From Oceanispirochaeta crateris (GTDB lineage Bacteria; Spirochaetota; Spirochaetia; DSM-2461): a stretch of DNA of 64,000 nt. Within the stretch, counting starts at the first letter, position 1. Every line of letters starts with the position of its first letter. The stretch covers positions 2,744,439 through 2,808,438 of the forward strand of contig NZ_CP036150.1 of NCBI RefSeq assembly GCF_008329965.1. Reading direction: 5' to 3'. The notes under the pieces are model-generated. The model did no database searches and was not told the DNA's origin. It saw nothing but the letters and a program-made list of their open reading frames with translations. Of the stretch, positions 63,307-64,000 are shown piece after piece. A program made the position numbers and the translations under genes.

Positions 63307-64000
63307 ATGAGCAAAAAAATGATGGATCATCTTTCAGCAGAACTCAAAGCCCTTAAAAATGATGGCTTGTATAAGAGTGAGCGAATTATTACATCCCCTC
63401 AAGCAGCGAGGATCACTGTGAGAGGGAATGGAGAAGTCCTCAATTTCTGCGCCAACAATTACCTCGGTCTGGCCGACAGTCCTGCCTTGATCGAAGCCGC
63501 TCAGACCTCCTTAAAAGAGTACGGATTCGGCCTGTCTTCAGTGCGGTTCATCTGTGGAACTCAAAACATACATAAAGAACTGGAAGCCACACTCAGTGAC
63601 TTTCTTGGCATGGAAGATAGCATTCTATATAGCTCCTGCTTTGACGCCAATGGAGGCCTCTTTGAAGCTATCCTGGGACCTCATGACGCCGTTATCAGTG
63701 ATGAATTAAATCATGCCAGCATCATCGATGGCATACGCTTGTGCAAAGCCCAAAGATACAGATACAAGAACAACGACATGAAAGATCTTGAATTAAAGCT
63801 AGTAGAGACAAAAGGGGCCCGGTTTCGCCTCATTGCCACGGATGGTGTATTTTCCATGGATGGAACATTAGCCAAGCTGAAGGAGATTTGTACACTGGCA
63901 GAAAGCTATGATGCCCTGGTCATGGTAGATGACTCCCATGCTGTAGGATTCATGGGAGAAACCGGGGCAGGAACACCTGAATACTGGGGTGTAAAAGACA
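63307..64000 (+). CDS. kbl: 2-amino-3-ketobutyrate CoA ligase, N-terminal part
   Basis: The first 231 codons of a PLP-dependent alpha-oxoamine synthase; it runs off the right edge. Sequence such as [49 protein letters not shown] and [11 protein letters not shown] matches Kbl, which cleaves 2-amino-3-oxobutyrate into glycine and acetyl-CoA in threonine breakdown. The ATG at 63307 follows AAGGAG at 63293-63298. No partner threonine dehydrogenase is visible in the window. Confidence 0.9.
   Translation, partial: MSKKMMDHLSAELKALKNDGLYKSERIITSPQAARITVRGNGEVLNFCANNYLGLADSPALIEAAQTSLKEYGFGLSSVRFICGTQNIHKELEATLSDFLGMEDSILYSSCFDANGGLFEAILGPHDAVISDELNHASIIDGIRLCKAQRYRYKNNDMKDLELKLVETKGARFRLIATDGVFSMDGTLAKLKEICTLAESYDALVMVDDSHAVGFMGETGAGTPEYWGVKD

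Overview
The window looks like part of the chromosome of a free-living, anaerobic, sugar-fermenting bacterium. A spirochaete-like organism (Spirochaetaceae type) is my best guess. This is inferred from the gene mix (trimeric [FeFe] hydrogenase, Nfn transhydrogenase, sensory hydrogenase, galactose ABC transporter with YesM/YesN-type control, many chemosensory and two-component proteins) and mid-40s GC; no rRNA or ribosomal marker is present. I saw no phage, insertion sequence, CRISPR array or tRNA. Most of the sequence is densely packed operons with clear ribosome binding sites.

Layout. 1-114: start of an iron-containing alcohol dehydrogenase (runs off the left edge). 291-3907: a sigma-54 two-component pair divergent from a secreted GIN-domain protein that has a near-perfect sigma-54 promoter. 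4090-10882: five overlapping genes for an electron-bifurcating-type [FeFe] hydrogenase (hydCBA) joined to nfnAB. 10877-14545: the convergent H2-sensor operon (2Fe-2S thioredoxin-like protein, HydS-type hydrogenase with PAS, SpoIIE-type phosphatase, unknown protein). 14660-22059: a diguanylate cyclase, a carbohydrate cluster (PHP enzyme, GH130, PIG-L deacetylase, GT4, (alpha/alpha)6 glycosidase) and an RRM protein. 22410-27725: AEC transporter, CBS-ACT protein, a tandem repeat, malic enzyme, Ldh2-type malate/lactate dehydrogenase and its DeoR regulator. 27855-36292: PhnD-like protein, Na/Pi symporter, and a tctCBA transporter with its own sigma-54 two-component system and promoter. 36506-45682: AEC transporter, mglBAC galactose transporter and a galactose-type sensing system (binding lipoprotein, kinase, AraC-type regulator). 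45767-49476: an unfamiliar Rrf2-controlled operon of a cytosolic binding protein, a HypB-like GTPase, an ABC-type ATPase and a HypA-like zinc ribbon. 49627-56217: a PTS-EIIA/diadenylate cyclase fusion, YhhN protein, MarR-nitroreductase pair, Sua5/TsaC, and uxuA with a GntR regulator. 56571-64000: thioredoxin-like protein, EamA exporter, lipoprotein-like TolB/FlgO protein, AraC regulator divergent from a GH1 glycosidase, a chemoreceptor, and the start of kbl.

How it fits together. Sugars enter by Mgl and glycosidases; reducing power is handled by HydABC, Nfn, malic enzyme and alcohol dehydrogenase. The alcohol dehydrogenase, the hydrogenase operon and the H2-sensor operon share a 14-bp word (TTTATTATCGATAT), a perfect 14-6-14 dyad in the hydrogenase promoter, which suggests one redox or H2 regulon. 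The window is rich in readable operators: two sigma-54 promoters, paired sites for DeoR, MarR and NtrC-type regulators, three 21-bp-phased repeats for an AraC protein, and palindromes at the Rrf2 and diadenylate cyclase genes.
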